6,443 nucleotides of DNA from assembly GCA_002321335.1 (NCBI GenBank), contig DCMG01000046.1, positions 25,628 through 32,070 on the forward strand, read 5' to 3'. Under the pieces are notes generated by a model. The model had not been told where the DNA came from. It saw nothing but the letters and a program-made list of their open reading frames with translations, and searched no databases. Shown piece after piece: positions 5,980 through 6,443 of this stretch (position 1 is its first letter; each line of letters starts with the position of its first letter). The position numbers and the translations under genes were made by a program. This DNA is from Bacteroidales bacterium UBA1628. GTDB lineage: Bacteria; Bacteroidota; Bacteroidia; Bacteroidales; UBA932.

Positions 5980-6417
5980 ATGTGGCAAAGACTTCAAACT
6001 TTATACCTGTGCATGGCCACAGGTCTCATAGCGGCGCTTTTCTTCAGCGTCAAGGCATTCACGCTTGGTCCCGGCGGGATTCATGCCGTGGAATTGACCT
6101 ACGTCAAGTACACTCCGTACCTTATTCTTCTGATTCTGATCACCATCCTTCAGCTGCTGGCAGTGTTCACGTTCAACGTGCGGGTCTTCCAGATGCGCAC
6201 GGCCGTGCTTTCGGCCATCCTGATGATCGCTCTTCAGGCTTGGATCGGGGTGGATTATTTCACGGCTGACAAGGAATGGATATTCAAGTTCACCGCAGTG
6301 TTCCCGCTCGTCGCCGCGATTCTGAATTTCATCGCCGCGAGGTACATTCTCAGGGACCAGCTTCTTGTGGAGAGCGTCTCCCATCTGCGTTCCCGGAAGA
6401 AGAATCATAAGATCTAA
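5980..6417 (+). CDS. DUF4293 family four-helix membrane protein
   Basis: Small inner-membrane protein of 145 residues and unknown function, of a family (DUF4293) seen in Bacteroidota. The N-terminus MWQRLQTLYL is the family's characteristic opening, which fixes the start at ATG 5980. Four membrane helices are predicted at about 7-28, 45-66, 73-93 and 103-124, with RVFQMR (68-73) between helices two and three. A basic C-terminal tail follows (RDQLLVESVSHLRSRKK, 125-141); its Leu-Val...Leu-Arg pattern is also typical of the family. Length is normal, and no catalytic or transport motif is visible. It is transcribed divergently from udp, with promoter elements for both in the 113-bp spacer, and any functional link between them is unknown. 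Confidence 0.88.
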   Translation: MWQRLQTLYLCMATGLIAALFFSVKAFTLGPGGIHAVELTYVKYTPYLILLILITILQLLAVFTFNVRVFQMRTAVLSAILMIALQAWIGVDYFTADKEWIFKFTAVFPLVAAILNFIAARYILRDQLLVESVSHLRSRKKNHKI

Positions 6418-6443
6418 GAAGCTGTTTTGATTTGTTTGAAATG
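6418..6443 (+). other. Short spacer ending in a possible start codon of the next gene
   Basis: After the DUF4293 stop there are 23 bases and then an ATG at 6441-6443, the last bases of the window. A closely spaced same-strand gene may begin here, making a small operon with the DUF4293 gene, but there is no coding sequence to confirm it and no hairpin terminator is seen. Confidence 0.2.

Noticed and set aside
6001..6408. Minus-strand open frame of 135 codons opposite the DUF4293 gene
   Set aside because: Charged, domain-free product opposite a clearly recognised membrane protein.

Overview
The window looks like chromosomal DNA of a Bacteroidota bacterium, most likely order Bacteroidales. The evidence is a SusC/RagA-type TonB-linked outer membrane protein, a BACON-domain surface lipoprotein, a DUF4293 membrane protein (a family restricted to this phylum as far as I know) and several copies of the phylum's -7 promoter element TAnnTTTG. 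Coding regions look balanced in GC and intergenic spacers are clearly AT-rich. I cannot name a genus.

Left half (1-3815, minus strand): a two-gene operon running out of the window. The first gene is a 550-residue lipoprotein with three BACON domains and a C-terminal LamG/concanavalin-like domain. After 21 bp comes susC, of which 713 codons are present before the window edge. A susD gene is expected beyond position 1 but cannot be seen. Together these would form a surface glycan (or other macromolecule) binding and import system.

Centre (3816-4100): a 285-bp AT-rich divergent intergenic region, the most interesting part of the window. It holds a perfect 20-bp inverted repeat (3820-3839 and 3951-3970; 25 of 27 positions if extended inward) around a 111-bp spacer. 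The spacer carries TAnnTTTG promoter elements on both strands and a small dyad. This is the architecture of a phase-variable invertible promoter, although no recombinase gene is present here. To its right are a separate plus-strand promoter, a possible 15-codon leader ORF and an unusually good Shine-Dalgarno sequence.

Right half: a membrane-anchored LytTR transcriptional regulator (4101-4985, plus) is divergent from the SusC operon and may control it. Convergent with it, 11 bp away, is a uridine phosphorylase-like nucleoside phosphorylase (4997-5866, minus). Divergent from that gene, across a 113-bp spacer with promoter elements for both sides, is a DUF4293 membrane protein (5980-6417, plus) whose -7 element lies so close to the ATG that a leaderless mRNA is likely. 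The last three bases form an ATG that may start the next gene. I saw no rRNA, tRNA, CRISPR or insertion sequence.
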